6,011 nucleotides of DNA, from NCBI GenBank assembly GCA_900551625.1, contig URWZ01000109.1:1-6011 (forward strand), given 5' to 3'. This DNA comes from an uncultured Collinsella sp. (lineage in GTDB: Bacteria; Actinomycetota; Coriobacteriia; Coriobacteriales; Coriobacteriaceae). Below, in pieces: positions 5,174 to 6,011 of the stretch. A model generated the notes under the pieces. The model saw nothing but the letters and a program-made list of their open reading frames with translations. It ran no database searches and was not told the origin of the DNA. The position numbers and the translations under genes were made by a program. Position 1 is the first letter of the stretch, and every line of letters begins with the position of its first letter.

Positions 5174-5887
5174 GTGCCGAACTCTGCCGTAAAACCGCTC
5201 ATCTTGGTCGTTGAGGACGATCCCGCCGTTCGCAACCTTATCGTTGCCGCGCTCGAGGCGCACGGCTTGCGTCATATGGCCGTGGAGACCGCCCATGCCG
5301 CCATCGCCGCCGCCTCATCGCAGGCGCCGAGCATCGTGCTGCTCGATTTGGGCCTGCCCGATATGGACGGCGTCAAGGTGGTGGAGTCGGTGCGCGCATG
5401 GTCGGGCATGCCGATTATCGTGGTCTCGGCGCGTAGCGAGGACGCGGACAAGATCCGCGCGCTCGATGCCGGCGCCGACGACTACCTGACCAAGCCCTTT
5501 TCGGTCGAGGAGCTGCTCGCGCGCATTCGCACGACGCTCAGGCGTCTTTCGTATGCGCAGACGGGCGGCGTTGTCTCTGAGGGTTCGTTTGATACCGGTG
5601 AGCTGCATATCGATTTTGACGCCGGCATCGCCACGATGGATGGCGAGGAGCTGCATCTGACGCCGATCGAGTACAAACTGCTATGCCTGCTGGCGCATAA
5701 CGCCGACAAAGTGCTGACGCACCAGTTTATCCTGCACGAGATTTGGGGCACGGCAACTAAGAGCGACCTGGCGAGCCTGCGTGTCTTTATGGGCACGCTG
5801 CGCAAGAAGATCGAGTCCGACCCCGCGCACCCGCGCTATATCCAAACGCACGTGGGTATTGGTTACCGATTGGTCATCCAGGGATAG
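5174..5887 (+). CDS. kdpE: KdpE-like OmpR-family response regulator
   Basis: A 237-residue two-component response regulator that would bind DNA when phosphorylated by the adjacent kinase. The receiver domain (about 8-122) has the acidic pocket VVEDD (12-16), phospho-acceptor Asp58 in LLDLGLPDMDG, the switch Ser85 in VVSARSED, Tyr104, and Lys107 in LTKPFS. The run SARSEDADKIRALDAGADDY is very close to that of E. coli KdpE. The winged-helix DNA-binding domain (about 139-234) carries LTPIEYKLLCLLAHNADKVL and ends with HVGIGYRLV, as in KdpE. The start is GTG with the AAGGAG site, four bases after the kinase stop, so translation is very probably coupled. In model organisms KdpE activates kdpFABC. 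No such operon is in the window, so targets may be kup upstream or genes elsewhere. Confidence 0.93.
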   Translation: MPNSAVKPLILVVEDDPAVRNLIVAALEAHGLRHMAVETAHAAIAAASSQAPSIVLLDLGLPDMDGVKVVESVRAWSGMPIIVVSARSEDADKIRALDAGADDYLTKPFSVEELLARIRTTLRRLSYAQTGGVVSEGSFDTGELHIDFDAGIATMDGEELHLTPIEYKLLCLLAHNADKVLTHQFILHEIWGTATKSDLASLRVFMGTLRKKIESDPAHPRYIQTHVGIGYRLVIQG

Positions 5888-5935
5888 GTCGGCATCCGCC
5901 ATCCCACTATGAGTTGCGGTGAAATACGGTCTAAA

Positions 5936-5955
5936 TTTGCCTAATTCCAGGCAAA
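5936..5955. repeat. Short perfect inverted repeat after kdpE
   Basis: TTTGCCT (5936-5942) and AGGCAAA (5949-5955) form a perfect 7-bp stem with loop AATTCC, 48 bases after the regulator stop. A G-run rather than a T-run follows on the plus strand, so it is a poor terminator there. It may be an operator or part of a repeated intergenic element. Confidence 0.4.
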
Positions 5956-5973
5956 AGGGGGTGCGGACGATTT

Positions 5974-6000
5974 CTTGGACCGCGCCTAGGCGTATCCAAG
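5974..6000. repeat. Extended imperfect dyad at the right edge
   Basis: CTTGGA (5974-5979) pairs with TCCAAG (5995-6000), and between them lies the perfect 10-bp palindrome CGCCTAGGCG (5983-5992). Together they give a 27-base dyad of operator or hairpin type. The window ends 11 bases later, so a following T-run or gene cannot be judged. The whole stretch 5888-6011 contains no gene that I can support. Confidence 0.4.
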
Positions 6001-6011
6001 CTTCCTGCGGT

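Overview
The window looks like chromosomal DNA of a high-GC gut actinobacterium of the class Coriobacteriia, most likely Collinsella or a close relative. This is inferred from the GC-rich codon use of the four genes on the right, the gene pairing and the style of the intergenic palindromes. No rRNA or marker gene is present to prove it.

Left block (1 to about 762): visibly less GC-rich DNA. It holds a minus-strand small serine recombinase (127-762) and, at the left edge, an open frame that may be the tail of a plus-strand gene. Its stop codon directly abuts the stop of the recombinase. Middle block (763-1138): a 376-base non-coding stretch. It contains a dyad, four TTAAC boxes at exact 10-bp intervals, a perfect 16-bp-stem palindrome and a consensus -10 box just before kup.

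Right block (1139-5887): four plus-strand genes that read as a potassium locus. They are a Kup/HAK/KT potassium uptake transporter, a 64-residue single-span membrane protein, a short KdpD-like sensor histidine kinase (DUF4118, HisKA and HATPase, without the usual N-terminal KdpD/USP half) and a KdpE-like OmpR-family response regulator. Kinase and regulator are four bases apart and surely co-translated. No kdpFABC gene is seen. The likely scheme is that the two-component pair senses potassium or envelope state and acts on Kup or on genes outside the window, but no target is proven here.

The most interesting non-coding features are the helically phased TTAAC array upstream of kup, which resembles binding boxes of OmpR/PhoP-type regulators, and two palindromes (980-1016 and 3461-3517) that share a GGGACAG-type core and look like members of one interspersed repeat family. 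The last 124 bases (5888-6011) hold two further inverted repeats and no gene.
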